From positions 992,001-1,056,000 of the forward strand of contig JAECYW010000018.1 in NCBI GenBank assembly GCA_023014335.1: a DNA stretch of 64,000 bases, given 5' to 3'. Both the position numbers and the translations under genes were made by a program. The notes under the pieces were generated by a model. The model did no database searches. It was not told the origin of the DNA and saw nothing but the letters and a program-made list of their open reading frames with translations. Origin of the DNA: Galerina marginata. Lineage: Eukaryota; Basidiomycota; Agaricomycetes; Agaricales; Galerinaceae. Positions within the stretch are counted from its first letter, which is position 1. Every line of letters begins with the position of its first letter. Positions 46,147 through 58,193 of the stretch are shown in pieces.

Positions 46147-47475
46147 ATGATAGTTACTCTCAAGCAATCCGCATTCTTCCTGCTCATCGTCAGTCTCAGC
46201 CCTGCCACGAATGCAATATTAAGCTTTCATTATCGCTTTTGTGAGCTCTCATGCTATGCCAATCTAGTTGAGCCCAAAACTCAATTCTTGCCAGATAACA
46301 ATAACGCATGTAACCATGATGCTCCCTCTCAAGATACCTTCCCTCTCAATGGGCTTGGCCCGTACGTTTCGAATTCTCTTCGCAAAATTCGCCGTTTAAA
46401 TCAGCTTCAAGGTTGTTGGGTAGCCAGAATCAGTGCCTCTCCGCGCCCCAAAGTGGCAATTGGACCACCGTTGAGGTCGATAACTCTCTTGATACCGGAG
46501 GATGTAGGTTCACAATTTTCTTCTGACCCGAATTGATTACCGAGAAATTGATCTACAGTGATGCTTATAACATTCTGCAACATCAACTGCGAAGGCGGCA
46601 GTAGTTCTGAACAGAGTCACGCAAGCTGCTTTATCGCTGCTCCAAAGTATGCCTCTAATCCTATTAATTGCCATACAATGCACTTAATAATCCCCTTCTG
46701 AAGTTGTTTTATTGGGTCTTTGTATGTTTATTCAACAGGATTTGTTTTTTCAGTACTGAAAGAAAGTCCTAGCTCTGTTTCTCAAACCACATCCGGTTTG
46801 GAGACCAGTCCATCCACTCTGCCACCGAGCACTTCGCCCACTTTGCCCACTCACCCGCCGAGCAGTTTGTCGACTCAACCGTCGAGCAGTTCGTCCACTC
46901 ACCCGTCGAGCACTTCATCTACCCAGTCGTTGAGAAGCTCGTCCATTCAGCCGTCAAGCAGTTCCTCTACTCAGCCATCTAATACTTCGAATTCAATGCC
47001 TTCGACGGTAATTGTTACTCAAACCCCAGTCGGTGTAGGGGGCAGCTTATCTACTCAGTCTTCAAAGCCAAAGGTATCGAAAGGCACTGTCGCCGGAGGT
47101 GCTGTTGGTGGTGTTTTAGCCATTGCAGGTCTTGCCTTTCTCCTTTTTTTCCTCCTACGACGAGCAAAGAAACGACAAGTGGTATCGCCTTATGGGATTC
47201 CGAAGCTTTCCAGACCCTCTCACGCAGCGACAACCACAGACGAAACACACCCGATGTCGCTCACACCCATCCCTATTCAAGCAACAGGAAAGTTTGTTCG
47301 AGAAGCTCACAATTTTAGGGATTCCGTCCTTGTATCTGCGTCCGATGAGCATCTGATGCCCCTTAACAGCGGTCCGGACACTTCCCAGATTCACCGTCAC
47401 GACGATAGCGGAGTCAGATTTTCAAGAACGGGAGGTTCAATGGTGCAGCTACCACCGCTTTATACCAGAGGTTAA
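46147..47475 (+). CDS. Array membrane protein, copy 5 (intact)
   Basis: Exons 46147-46361, 46424-46503, 46559-46646 and 46773-47475 join in phase, giving 361 aa. Signal peptide 'MIVTLKQSAFFLLIVSLSPATNA'. Ectodomain cysteines lie in 'YRFCELSCY', 'NACNH', 'NQCLSAP', 'ITFCNINCEG' and 'ASCF'. The stalk is the longest of the array, with about six 'SSSSTQPS/STHPSS' units. Helix 'GGAVGGVLAIAGLAFLLFFLL', then 'RRAKKRQ' and a full tail ending 'VQLPPLYTRG'. ATTTAAGCCTG (TATA-like, about 46098-46108) lies about 45 bp upstream of the ATG, as in the other copies. Confidence 0.82.
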
Positions 47476-47754
47476 GCGAGGGGAAGTCTGAAAGAAGCAT
47501 AAGTATCACGGTGGGTAGGTGGAGGGTGGGTAGGCCACAGCGGGTGACCCGAAGAGCAATGGCGCTTTGATCTTGACATATGGACTCGTTAATAGAAGGT
47601 CTTAACTTGTTAAACTCACTTTGGGAATCGACGAGAACCAGAACTGTAATTATACCCAAGTAGGCAGTCAATCGGGATTGGATCTAAAACGTTGGTTGGG
47701 ATTCAAAGGTCGTCCATCTCCTGCACTCACCATCGGGAAAAAGTGGGACTAGAG

Positions 47755-48581
47755 TCGTACCGGGTTGTCTACGTCTAGTTGAAATTCTCGCTTCCATGCG
47801 TGAACGCGCATTCTGTTTGAGATCTGGATTTAAGGGTCGACTTATTTGTCTAAAATTGAAAGGGTATGGTGCGTATCAGTTCAGTATTAGGTCGAAGATT
47901 TTGAAAGAAAGGACGGCGACCCGAGAGAATTTGGAAAAAAGAAAAGACACTAATACTTACTGACGACCGAAAGTTGTACCTGATTGCCGCTCGTAAGGCC
48001 TTAAGGAGCCAGGTTTGAGCAGGATAGCCGTCCGTGCATTTCCAGATATTTAGAGCTGTTGCGCTAGTCGGGTCCTGCAAGAGACAGTAGAAACATTTTC
48101 AGTTTCATTTCTAGAATGAGATGGGGAGGGAATTCGATCTTTACTGGTTCCAGCCTTGAAACAGAAGTTAAATCGTAGCTATCAAGTAGGCAAGTTGACC
48201 GTTGGGACGCTGCTGAAGCCGGTGTTCAGGTGGTTCGGGTCTTTCACTACATAGGAATACTAATAGTTAGTCAGAATTGGTAGGCAAGTTAGCGAGAGAC
48301 CGCATAAGCCTTGAAAGTTACTCACTGGGTCGTAAAACCTGCCCACATTGTCAATGCTCCATTCGCGCCTCCCCCATTCGCATCTGATATATCAACCCAC
48401 TCCAGGCGTCGTCGAAGGTTCGGTTCGTTACGCTGCTCGTCGCGAGCGAGCCTTAAGTCTGTATGTTGATATAAAGCGTGATCACCTGCGAGCACCGATT
48501 CGTAAGATGATAAGCCTCTCAGCCAGAGTTTTCTTTGACCCCAGGGCTGCTGTGGCTTACTAAGACGGCCACAACCAACAT
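47755..48581 (-). pseudogene. Thaumatin/ricin-B-type lectin gene, decayed copy 3
   Basis: From the ATG at 48581 (reverse) the frame stops after 'VKENSG'. Downstream pieces of all exon types except 3 and most of 4 can be matched, including the exon 5 piece with 'CNGAxxGPTSATALNIWKC'-like order (GTTGCGCTAGTCGGGTCCTGCAAGAG). Many frameshifts. Confidence 0.7.
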
Positions 48582-48911
48582 CGTCGTGGGACGTTGGAAT
48601 GAATAAAACTTAGAGCGCCTGGGCCTAAAAAGTGGCGCAGAATCGAGGTGGAGTTGAAAGAAGAGCCAGAAATCCGGCAAAGGCACACGAAGGAATTCGA
48701 AGCTATGGAGACAAGTCGCTGGGAGCTCCTTGGATATCGCCCCGATGGAGGTCGTGCTTTTGTCGGGAGGCATGATTAGCTGATATCCTCGTCACAGTTG
48801 TGCGCATCAAGGAAGACACCTGGTTTGGCAAAGTTCGAGCCTGAATCGTTCTTGCGAAGCATGGATGGGCACCGAGGAGAAGAGAATGGTTACGAGTTGC
48901 TGCAGTGGTTG

Positions 48912-49015
48912 AGGAACGGAAATGAAAACGGAAACGGTTGTTTGTGCCTGCTGATTTCGGTTCTCGTGTCCCGGGAGTCGTGTCCCTACCGCAGCCGAAT
49001 CTAAACTTAGATCCG
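48912..49015. repeat. Conserved inter-gene spacer, copy 5
   Basis: GGAACGGAAATGAAAACGGAAACGGTTGTTTGTGCCTG and GCAGCCGAATCTAAACTTAGATCCG. Confidence 0.65.
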
Positions 49016-49049
49016 TCTCGGCGGCTCGGCGGCTAAGTCGAGCACCTCA

Positions 49050-50285
49050 GGTTTCCTTGGCCCTTGACTCTTATTTGCCTCCTCTTGGTCGGAAAATTCT
49101 ATCAATCTGCAAAGCTAACATAGAATGTTTGAGTGAACACTAAACATTGTTTACAAGTTTGAGGACGGACAACGTCATCACAAAGTGAAATACGTAGGGG
49201 GAAATCCCCAAGCAAGAGTCATGGCTTGCGGCTAAATCTTTTGAATGTAATGTAGGAAGACGCTCATGTGACATGGAGAGAATAAAGAAATTTGGAGATA
49301 GTATGTACTGCTCTTAAATCCTTCATTCAAGTAGATAGACCTCCTCATTGCTTTTCATACCTAATGAATTGAATTTCTACCGAAGTTTAAACCAGTGAAA
49401 GCCCTCGCTTCACCCAAAGTATGGCACATCTAATGAGTCCATGGACGCCTTTACATCGATTCAGTCGCTCGATCTCTGGCGTCAACCATTTTTCCGCTCG
49501 AAACTTCAGCAGTGTACCCTTTCGGAGGAGTATGACGGCGGATGTCTTTGACTCGTGATTGGTGAAATGAGCATGTGTGGACGGTTCCACTCCTGTGCGG
49601 GTTCCATGGTTCGTCCTTCGATCTTATGTATAGTATTAGATGGTAAAGACATTTTCTTGGGAATGTTAGTTATCAGACAGAAATTCTGTAGTGTGGCAGA
49701 ACCGCTGGTTACAATTTTACTATATATTCGTCATCTACGCAGTAAATCTACTTGGATACTTGGGGAAGCGGTGTCGATCTGAGAAAAAATGAACCTTTGG
49801 TTATTGATACCTCCACCAATTTCCTCTGTTTCTTCCGCACGGTGTGCCCCGACGTTATGGCAGTGGTCTCTGACCCGAGGTGCCCGAACGTAGATTAGAT
49901 TAGATAAAATATAAGTCGATCACATCAACGGCTGTGCAGGCCAGCACGATACCAAGTCCAATATTTTACCCCTTGCCCGAAACAAACACTGCGTAGCTGC
50001 TCAACGCGCTATCCGAGCCTTATCAAACTCGAGCTGCTTATGTGAGCATAATGTATCATCCTGTGCATGGAAGCGCACCTCGTCACTACTGTTTGTGGCT
50101 CGAGAGCGAGCAAGGGAGCCACGTTCGAAGGTCCCTTCAATGTTCTGAAGATAAAATGATGAATTCCAACATCTCATGTTCATCTTTAAGTCTTCTAATC
50201 AACCTCTTGATCCTTCTCAGCGTCAACTCTTTTTCCGCCCCACGGAACTTCAGGCCTGACTGTCTCCCTTGAAAAAGAAGGGGGT
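49050..50285. other. Inter-copy spacer
   Basis: No supported gene. Contains the segment shared with 35480-35530. The right end (CGTCAACTCTTTTTCCGCCCCACGGAACTTCAGGCCTG, about 50220-50260) is the start of the upstream block common to the array genes. Confidence 0.45.
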
Positions 50286-50782
50286 TGGCGAGTGTCGTGT
50301 TTCACGGTGAGCTGTATTATTTTAAGTCTTTATCAGGTCAAGTAATTTATTTCATGCCAGATGAATATAGCCGTTACCAGGGCAGAGATCACCGCGCAAT
50401 AGCATAGAGTACAGGGCGCTGCCGTGATTCTCTGAATCCAACACACAGCATTATCAGGGAATCAAGTGACCGACTCAATAGCCCTCCGCAATCAACACCA
50501 TCGTCCTGACGGCTATGACTATAAATCACGACAACTGCTGAAGAATTTTGATTCAGACAGTGGCCATGAAACACAACATTGGCTCAACATTAGCTCTGTG
50601 CCCGTATAAGTACAACATCTTATTTTCGGCGTCTGACTCAACGTGGTTGATCGTGCACCATTGCCCAACCGTCGAAACCCTGGCACAGCAAGTGCTAGTG
50701 TTCATCCAATAAACCAAAACCAATGATCCCCTCTGTCGAACCTCAATTCATATTTAAGCCTGTGGATACAATACTGTAAGAC

Positions 50783-51960
50783 ATGCCGTTCTCCAAGGAG
50801 ACCATGATAGTTCCTCTCAAAAATCCCGCTCTCTTTGTTGTCTTCGTCATTCCCATCCCCGTCGCGAATGCTATAAGCTTTCATTACCGTTTCTGTGAGC
50901 TCTTATGTCGTACCGATTGTGATAACGTCAAAGCTCAATCCCTGCCAGATAATACTAATGCATGTGATCATAATTCTCCTTCTCAAGATACTTTCCCTCT
51001 TAATGGACGTGGCCCGTACGTTTCAAACAAATTTTACAAAATTCACCATGTAAATCCTCTTAAAGCTTGGTGGGCAGCCAGAATCAGTGTTTCTCCGCGC
51101 CGGAAGGTAACAACTGGACCACCGTTGAGCTCGATAACCCCCTCAGTCACACGGGGTGTAGGTTCACAATTTACTTCTGCCCCGAATTTATTACCGAAAA
51201 AAAATCAATCTACAGTCACGCTTGTATCATTCTGCAACATCAACTGCGAAGGCGCTGGTAGTTCTGAACAGAATAACACAGGCTGCTTTATCGCAGCTCC
51301 GAAGTATGCTTCTGATCCCATTAATTGCCGTACACTGTGCTGAATACACCCTACTGCAGCTGTTTTATTGGTTCATTGTATGTATGATTCAAGTATTTTT
51401 TAAATACTCTGACAGAAAATGGTAGCTCTGTTAATCAAACCGCATCCGGTGTACAGAACAGTTCATCGACTCAGCCGTCTAATACTTCAATTTCAAACCT
51501 TTCCACTGTAACTGAAACTGTTACTCAAATCTCAATCGGTATAGGGAGCAGCTCACCGACTCAATTGCCTAATACGTCAAAGTCAAAATTTTCTACAGGA
51601 ACTGTCATCGGAGGTGCCATTGGGGGTGTTGTGGTTATAGCTTGCCTCATTTTTATTCCTTTCTTTCTCCTACGACGAGCAAGGAAAAGACATCGAGTTT
51701 CGCCTTTTGGCATTTCGGAGCTTTCCACACCCTTTATCCCCTCTCCGGCAGCAACTGTCATAAATGAAAGGCACCCGGTGTCTTTTACACACATCCGCGG
51801 TCAAGCAACAAGAAAGTTTCCTGGAGCAGATCACAGTTCTATGGCGCCTATCGAATCTTCGCACCGTTCACAAATTCACCGTCAAGAAGGTGGCGGGATC
51901 AGATTTTCGGAAACCGAAGGTGCACTAGTACAGCTTCCCCCACACTATTCCGTCAGTTAA
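50783..51960 (+). CDS. Array membrane protein, copy 6 (intact, short stalk)
   Basis: Exons 50783-51015, 51078-51157, 51216-51303 and 51426-51960 join in phase to give 311 aa (inner ATG at 50804). Signal peptide region 'LKNPALFVVFVIPIPVANA'. Ectodomain: 'FHYRFCELLCRTDC', 'NACDH', 'NQCFSAPEGNNWTTVELDN', 'VSFCNINCEG', 'TGCF'. The stalk is only about 60 aa. Helix 'GGAIGGVVVIACLIFIPFFLL', then 'RRARKRH'. The tail keeps 'HRQEGGGIRFSETEG' and ends 'VQLPPHYSVS'. TATTTAAGCC lies about 40 bp upstream. Confidence 0.82.
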
Positions 51961-52169
51961 GGAACGTGACGTCTGAAGATCTCACAGCCGGTAGGCCAGC
52001 AGCATGACTCAAAGAGCGACGGCGGTTTAACTTTAACACAAGGGGGTTGAGGAACTTAGTAGGCGGTTTTGACTCCTATGAACTCACGAGGGATGGACTA
52101 GAACGGAACCGTATAGTCAACGTATAATCCTAGAAGTCAATCGGGCCATGGAAAAGAGCCGGACTCCGT

Positions 52170-52240
52170 CTCATAACCTACCTAATCGTCCAGGTCTGGT
52201 TGGGATTACCGTTTCCATACGCGTTTGGACGCGCCGTTGG
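52170..52240 (-). pseudogene. Last-exon scrap of the lectin gene
   Basis: GTCCAGGTCTGGTTGGGATTACCGTTTCCATACGCGTTTGGACGCG matches, in reverse, the final exon of the intact lectin gene. Nothing else of the gene remains in this unit. Confidence 0.55.
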
Positions 52241-53169
52241 AAGATGATGGAGAGAATATAAATTTTGAAGATAGTTTATGCCGCTTTTAACTCCTTCAGT
52301 AAATTAGACGGTCCTCATATTCCAATCCCTTAGAGCCTAATAATTTTCAAGTTGAATGTATACCCATGCAGATCACATTACTGGAAGCAGCTCGCGGTGT
52401 GCGTTGTTTCCCTGGTCGAGGGCGAGTTTCTATGTTGGAAGGAGTCACGTTCGGAGGGACCATTCAATATTCTGAAGGGAGACCGAAGAAATCTTTCACC
52501 CGCTTCCTTTAAATTTCGGTTGTCTGTTCTCATCTGAAAAATATTTTTTCAATTATTTTTGGAACTCCAACATTGCTCCAACATGTCACGCCTATCCCCA
52601 AGTTGAATTAATCATTCTCAGCGCAGCGTCAATTCTTTTACCGCCCCACATAGTGGCATGAAACTTGATGCCTGCTTTAACGACAAGTCGGTTCTAGGCG
52701 TTGTCTCCCTTAAGGATGATCGTGGTTGGTGAGCGTTGTGTTTTATGATGAGCATGTGTACAGGACAGTGTACCATTTAAAGCCTTCAACAGATCAAGTG
52801 ATGTACTTTACAAAAACGGAGATCAAGCTCGAGTGCGTGATTCTTTCAATCCAACACACAGCTATATCAGGAAATCAAGGGGCCGACTCAACGCCCCTTC
52901 ACATTCAACATCATCGTCCTAATGGCTATGATTGAATCACTTCAACTGCTTAAGAATTTAGATTCAGATAGTGGATACCTATATGCATCGTCTTATTTTC
53001 GACGTCTGCCCTCAATGTGGCTGATGGTAGCACTATTGGCCAACCGTCGAAACCCTGGCCACAGCAAGGTTTGTTCGTCCAGAAAATAGGATACCAAAAC
53101 CTAGGGTCCCCGTCCGTCGAACATCAATATCAATTCATATTTAAGCCTGTAGTCACAATACTGTAAGGC

Positions 53170-54360
53170 ATGCCATTCTCGAAGGAGGCAATGATAGTTA
53201 CTCTCAGACAATCCGCTCTCATCGTTATCATTGTCAGTCTCAGCCCCTTCGCGAATGCAATAAACTTTCATTACCGTTTCTGTGAGCGTTTATGTTGTGC
53301 CGATTGTGTTAAGCTCAAAATCCAATCCTTGCCAGATAACAACAACGGATGTGAACATATTTCTCCCCCTCAAGATACTTTCCCGCTCAATGGGCAGGGC
53401 CCGTACGTTTCGAATTTATTTCGCAAATTCACCATGTAAATTTCACCCTTAAAGCTTGTTAGGTAGCGATGGCCAGTGTCTCCCCGCGCCCCAAAACGGC
53501 AACTGGACCGACGTTGAGCTTGATAACCCCCTCAGTACCGGAGGATGTAGGTTCACAATTTACTTCTGCCCCAAATTTATTGCCGAGAATTAAAATCTAC
53601 AGTGACGCTTATGACATTCTGCAACATCAACTGCGAAGGCGCTGGTAGTTCTGAACAGAATAACAAAGCCTGCTTTAACGCAGCTCCTAAGTATGCTTCT
53701 GATCCTATTAATTGTCGTACACTGCGCTGAAGAATGCAACCTTCTGAAGTTGTTTTATTGGTTCTTTGTATGTATAATTCAACAGGAACCTTTGTAAACG
53801 CTAACAAAAATGCTAGCTTTGTTAATGAAACCACATCCGCCGTAGGGACTATTTCGACAACTCAATCGCCGAGCTATTCATCGGCCCAGTCGTCTAATGC
53901 TGCAAATCCAATGCCTTCTACTGTAACTGTTACTGAACTCCCAGTCGGTTTAGGCAGCAGCTCACCGACTCAGTCGTCTGATACTTCAAAGTCAAAAATT
54001 TCGACGGGCACTGTCATCGGAGGTGTTATTGGCGGTGTTGTAGCCATAGCAGGTCTCCTTTTCCTCCTTTTCCTCCTTTTCCTCCTCCGGAGACGGGTAA
54101 GGAAAAAACACCGAGTTTCACCACATGGCATACCGAAGCTTGCCACACCCTTGAGCCCCTCTCCTGCAGCGACCACCGCAAACGAAAGCCACCCGATGTC
54201 CCTCAGACCCACCCCTATTCAAACGACAGGAAATCTTTTTTGGGCAGATCACAGTTCCAGGGCTTCTGTTGTTGTATCTCCGTACAACGAACATATGTCC
54301 CTCAACAGCGGACCGTATCCTTCCCAACTGTCATCAGCATTGATTGGAAAAGCGGTTTGA
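53170..54360 (+). CDS. Array membrane protein, copy 7 (altered C-terminus)
   Basis: Exons 53170-53402, 53467-53546, 53603-53690 and 53817-54360 join in phase to give 314 aa. Signal peptide 'MIVTLRQSALIVIIVSLSPFANA' (inner ATG at 53191). Ectodomain: 'FHYRFCERLCCADC', 'NGCEH', 'GQCLPAPQNGNW', 'MTFCNINCEG', 'KACF'. The helix is extended by an extra 'LFLLFLLF' repeat before 'RRRVRKKHR'. After 'NSGPYPSQ' the tail leaves the family sequence and ends '...LIGKAV', probably through a deletion. The stalk is short and otherwise normal. Confidence 0.78.
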
Positions 54361-54489
54361 TTTTGAAACACGGAGAATTGAGGGAGCTCAATAGACGGTT
54401 AACACCTCTGAACTCACTTTGGAAATCGACGAGAACCGCAACCGTAATTATACCCAAGTAGGCCAAGTAGGGAGTCAATTGCGCAATGG

Positions 54490-54790
54490 GGCACCAGAGT
54501 TTAATTCATGACTGGGGCTAGGAAGGATGGGGCATTTACATTACCTGGGTGCGAAGTTTTAACGACTGAAAGGCACGGTGAGAATGCAAAAAGAATTTGA
54601 CCATGGAATCCTCTCTCCTAGAGTCAGCACCCTCGTATCGCCCGTCGAGAATGTCTGCATCCGAAAGTGGGATGCAGTTTATTATGATAGGGAATACAGA
54701 AAGAGGTGCCAATAACCTGCGGAAAGAAAAACGGAGACTGCGTCATGACGACAAGAGAGATCATCGACTTGAAGAAGGACATACGTGCTG
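54490..54790 (-). other. Recurrent block downstream of array genes, copy 3
   Basis: Matches 37990-38225 and 43585-43880 (GGCACGGTGAGAATGCAAAAAGAATTTGACCATG; CACCCTCGTATCGCCCG; AAACGGAGACTGCGTCATGACG). Open frame not preserved. Confidence 0.4.
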
Positions 54791-54944
54791 ATAGATAGAT
54801 ATTATCACACTCTAAATTAAACGGCTACAGGCTTTAATCACCTGCCCATACGTCCGCGGATCTAAAAAATTGTTGGTATTCAAAAGTCGTCCATCTCCTC
54901 CGTCACTCAACGTTAACCAACAACGGGAAAGTGCAGGGCTCGAG

Positions 54945-55860
54945 TCTTACCAAGTAGTCCAGGTCTACTTGGAGTTCTCGCTTCCACGCGTGAACGCGCA
55001 TTCCGTTCGAAATCTCGATTTTGGAGGTCGTCTTATTTGTCTAAAATAAGAGGTTATGTTCCCTATCAGTTCGGTATTACTCCACTGATTTGAGAGAAAG
55101 GAAGGCGATGAGAGAGAACATGGAAAAATCAATATCTGATACGTACTGATGGGTGAACTCTAGGTGATCGCCGCTCCTAAGAAGATGGCAGGTTTGAGCG
55201 GAAACGGCGTCAAGCCATTCCCAAAATTGTTAGACCTATTGCATTAGTTGGTCTTGCAAGAGAAAGTGTCAGTTTAATATCGAAGATGAGATATGGACGG
55301 AATTCGATATTTACTCGTTCCGGCGTTGAGACAGTAGGCCAAGCCAGCCAACTTGATGGCGCAGCTTCCACCGCTTTCCATGAACATTCGTCGTTGGGCG
55401 GTGGTCATAATCTTAGCTATCACCGAGGCAAGATGATCAGCGCGAGTCAAAGAGAACACGGAAGGCTCACGCTCGCACAGCGATTCCATTGGCGAAGGTC
55501 TCTCCTCGCAGATCAAGGCAGTTGTCTGGGGTTCAAATGGGATGTTTACCGCACGGCTGAAAGGCGGGAACGTCGTCTCAGGACACAACCTTGATAGACG
55601 TTGAAAGACCGTCGGTCAAATGAATGGGTTGGACCAATGTTAAAGGGAGAATACCCCAAGGCATCTGGAAGCTCGTAAGCAGGGAATCGTACGCTGAAGG
55701 ATAACATAGTGATGAGTTGTCTGGCGTGGGCATATTAGCGGGCAAGGATATTTGGAAGGCTTTAAATTATTCAGAGCCGTGCAACCCCGTCCTCATCGTC
55801 GTCCCGGCGGTGATTAGCTTCCCCTGCAGGTGTAGTTACTGCAAATGGCGGAAAGTAACG
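54945..55860 (-). pseudogene. Thaumatin/ricin-B-type lectin gene, decayed copy 4
   Basis: Exon 6 (about 54947-55030), exon 5, exon 4 with 'KLAGLAYCLNAGTS', exon 3 ('CPETTFPPFSRAVN') and part of exon 2 are recognisable in reverse order. Frames are broken repeatedly and exon 1 is mostly lost. Confidence 0.7.
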
Positions 55861-58193
55861 TCGTCGTCGTATGCCAGGGTAAGTCGTTTGCACGAGAGAG
55901 AAAAGTCGTCTAGAAGAAGGTGGAAATGATCATGAAGGAGCCACGAAATCCAAAAACGCACGCTGAGGAAAGCACATCGCGCTGACCACAATGCTTCGTG
56001 TCTTGCTTTCCGAGTCTTGACGTGAGATGAGCACATGATATCTTTTGTTGTGCTCAGCGAGAAGGACGAATGGTGGCAAAGCTCGAGCCTGAGCTCTTCT
56101 TGCGAGGAATGAACGGGCTTTGAGGAAGGTCATGAGGATCCATCGCAGGTTGGTGAAAACTGAGATCGGTGGTGTAGGCCAGTGTAAGGCTGGGATTCGA
56201 ACCCGATTTGGATGGATGAAATCTGCGGGTGGAGAGAGGGATGGCATGGCCATGTAAAGTCGGAGAGCCGATGGCTCCCTATAAACACTTAAGTTGACGT
56301 CCCAACTTCGAACCAGGAGTTGTGTGAGGCGCACAAGGGAGGTGCAAGAACTGCCCAAGCAACAGAAGTAGTTAGTAATTTGTGATGAGGGGAGTTGACG
56401 CAACTTCACGTTGGGTGTTGGATGTGATATTCTTATCCCTTCCGGATCCGTTGATTAACCTCTGCGCAGTACGATTGCTGATCTCGAATTCAGGGTTGGA
56501 CGAGGTCCTTCCTTCCCCTCCTTCCCCTCCACCCGCCTATTCGTCTTTCGGGGTAGCCCGAGCCTGACAACCACGGGTATTCAAGTCAAGAACTGCACAG
56601 GAAGCCTTCAAAAACACGACTTCCTTCACACCCTCCAAGTGAAAAGCTCACTGTATACCAGAATCGCTTCTCTATCGGATCGAAATAGTGATACGGCAAC
56701 AGCGTTCTTGAGGGCCAAAACTCAGAGGGTGTGGAAACTGGGGGAAAAGATTAGAGAAAAATGGGGCTAACCATTTTCATCTGGCTATCGTTCCGAATCT
56801 AAGAAGGGAGATCGTGAGCCGGTACGACTGGATAAGCTGCAGCAAGTTGGCGGTCAGAGCGGAAGTGGGGATTGTTGCTGTTTGGTCTCAAAGTCAAAGC
56901 CATTGGTGGATGTTTGGTTGGCGTCGCCCAAGCCCAATTCTCGCTTTCAACGATTCTGACGATAACAAACACGTTGAGCACAACGTCCCCAATACCCGAT
57001 TTGATGCTTGGTTTTCTCGAAATTAATCCCTGAACAACCCAGCTGTCTAGCCACACGCATACGCTTCAAGTTGAGGATTCACTTAACGTGCCATGGAAAC
57101 AGAGCTCTCCCCAGTTTGCTATCGCTACGGATATATCACTTGGCTACTCACCTCGAAACCCTGCTGGACATCCTCAAACTCCAGTAAGCTTTGTTGTGCG
57201 ACTCATTTCCATGTACGTATACGACAGATCTCAGACTCCGCACTCCATCCCTGCACGAGTTCCTCTGTCTGAATCGGCGTACTGGAGTTTCCGGAACCAG
57301 CTACCTCAAATCGCTCCTGGCTAAAGTCAGTCCGGCTATTAATATTGTCATGTGCGCTACTTGGCGACGCCGACACCGGCGCCAGCTCGCGCGTTGACAT
57401 CGTCATCGCCATCACATCGGCGTCTGGAGCCTGGGTCATGTTTGACCGCTGGTGTCGATGTTGCCTTCTGGATTCTGGCGCGAGGATTTTGAATTCGTAC
57501 ACCCCTTTAGGATCGAAGTCCCTCTCGGCCGTCGTTGAAGGGTGAGTAAATTATCCATATCATTGCAAATACATACTTATCTCGTCACTTCACATCTACA
57601 TGGCAATTCGAACGAACGAATAAAGACCCAAAACAAGCTTTCCCGATGAACATTTATCCGCTCCCGATGTCGGTTCCCATCTATTATTTCAAAGTGAAAG
57701 CGATAGACGCTCGATAAATTTTTGTAGCTAGGTCCGTCTCCTTGTGTGATAAATTACACTGACGCCTTTCTCATTCATGCATCCCCATAAGAAAACTAAA
57801 ATATCCATTACTTACCGGCATGTTCATAGTTCCAGTTCCCCAACTCCCCTCCCACGGACGGCGTTCTTTATTAGACGGCGCTTAAGTATCACAACTTCCG
57901 TTCTCGGATTTCCGCGGGTATTTAACAGTTAATTAAATTTTCCATCTACATTTGTAGCCGCTGATACAAGGTAGGAAAAAAGGAAGGTAGAGTGAAAAAG
58001 TGCGGAAAGTGAATGAATGACGGGTGAGCAGGTCATGTTGCATGAAGTTCCACAACGGAGATTTATGTCGATCCGTTATAGGTTGCCCGCCATCCTAAGT
58101 ACTACCAATAACCATCCAACATATCATCCGAAGAATCATTAGATAGGATCCTTAGGGCCTGTGACAGGGGAATGCGGTGAGTACACTGAAAAA
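55861..58193. other. Right edge of the duplicated array and intergenic DNA
   Basis: Bases 56150-56545 resemble 38220-38530 (GCGGGT-GAGAGAGGGATGG; GGCGCAC-AGGGAGG; AGAACTGCCCA; GATGAGGGGAG), so the duplicated block ends near 56550. From there to 58193 I see no supported gene; short open frames around 57088-57545 have no recognisable content. Confidence 0.45.

Noticed and set aside
56180..56215. GGGTTCGAATCCCAG (reverse), resembling a tRNA T-arm.
   Set aside because: Only three base pairs of the T-stem form and no acceptor, D or anticodon arm can be found around it.
55930..56409. 159-aa reverse frame.
   Set aside because: It covers a duplicated non-coding spacer that is not open at 38220-38530.
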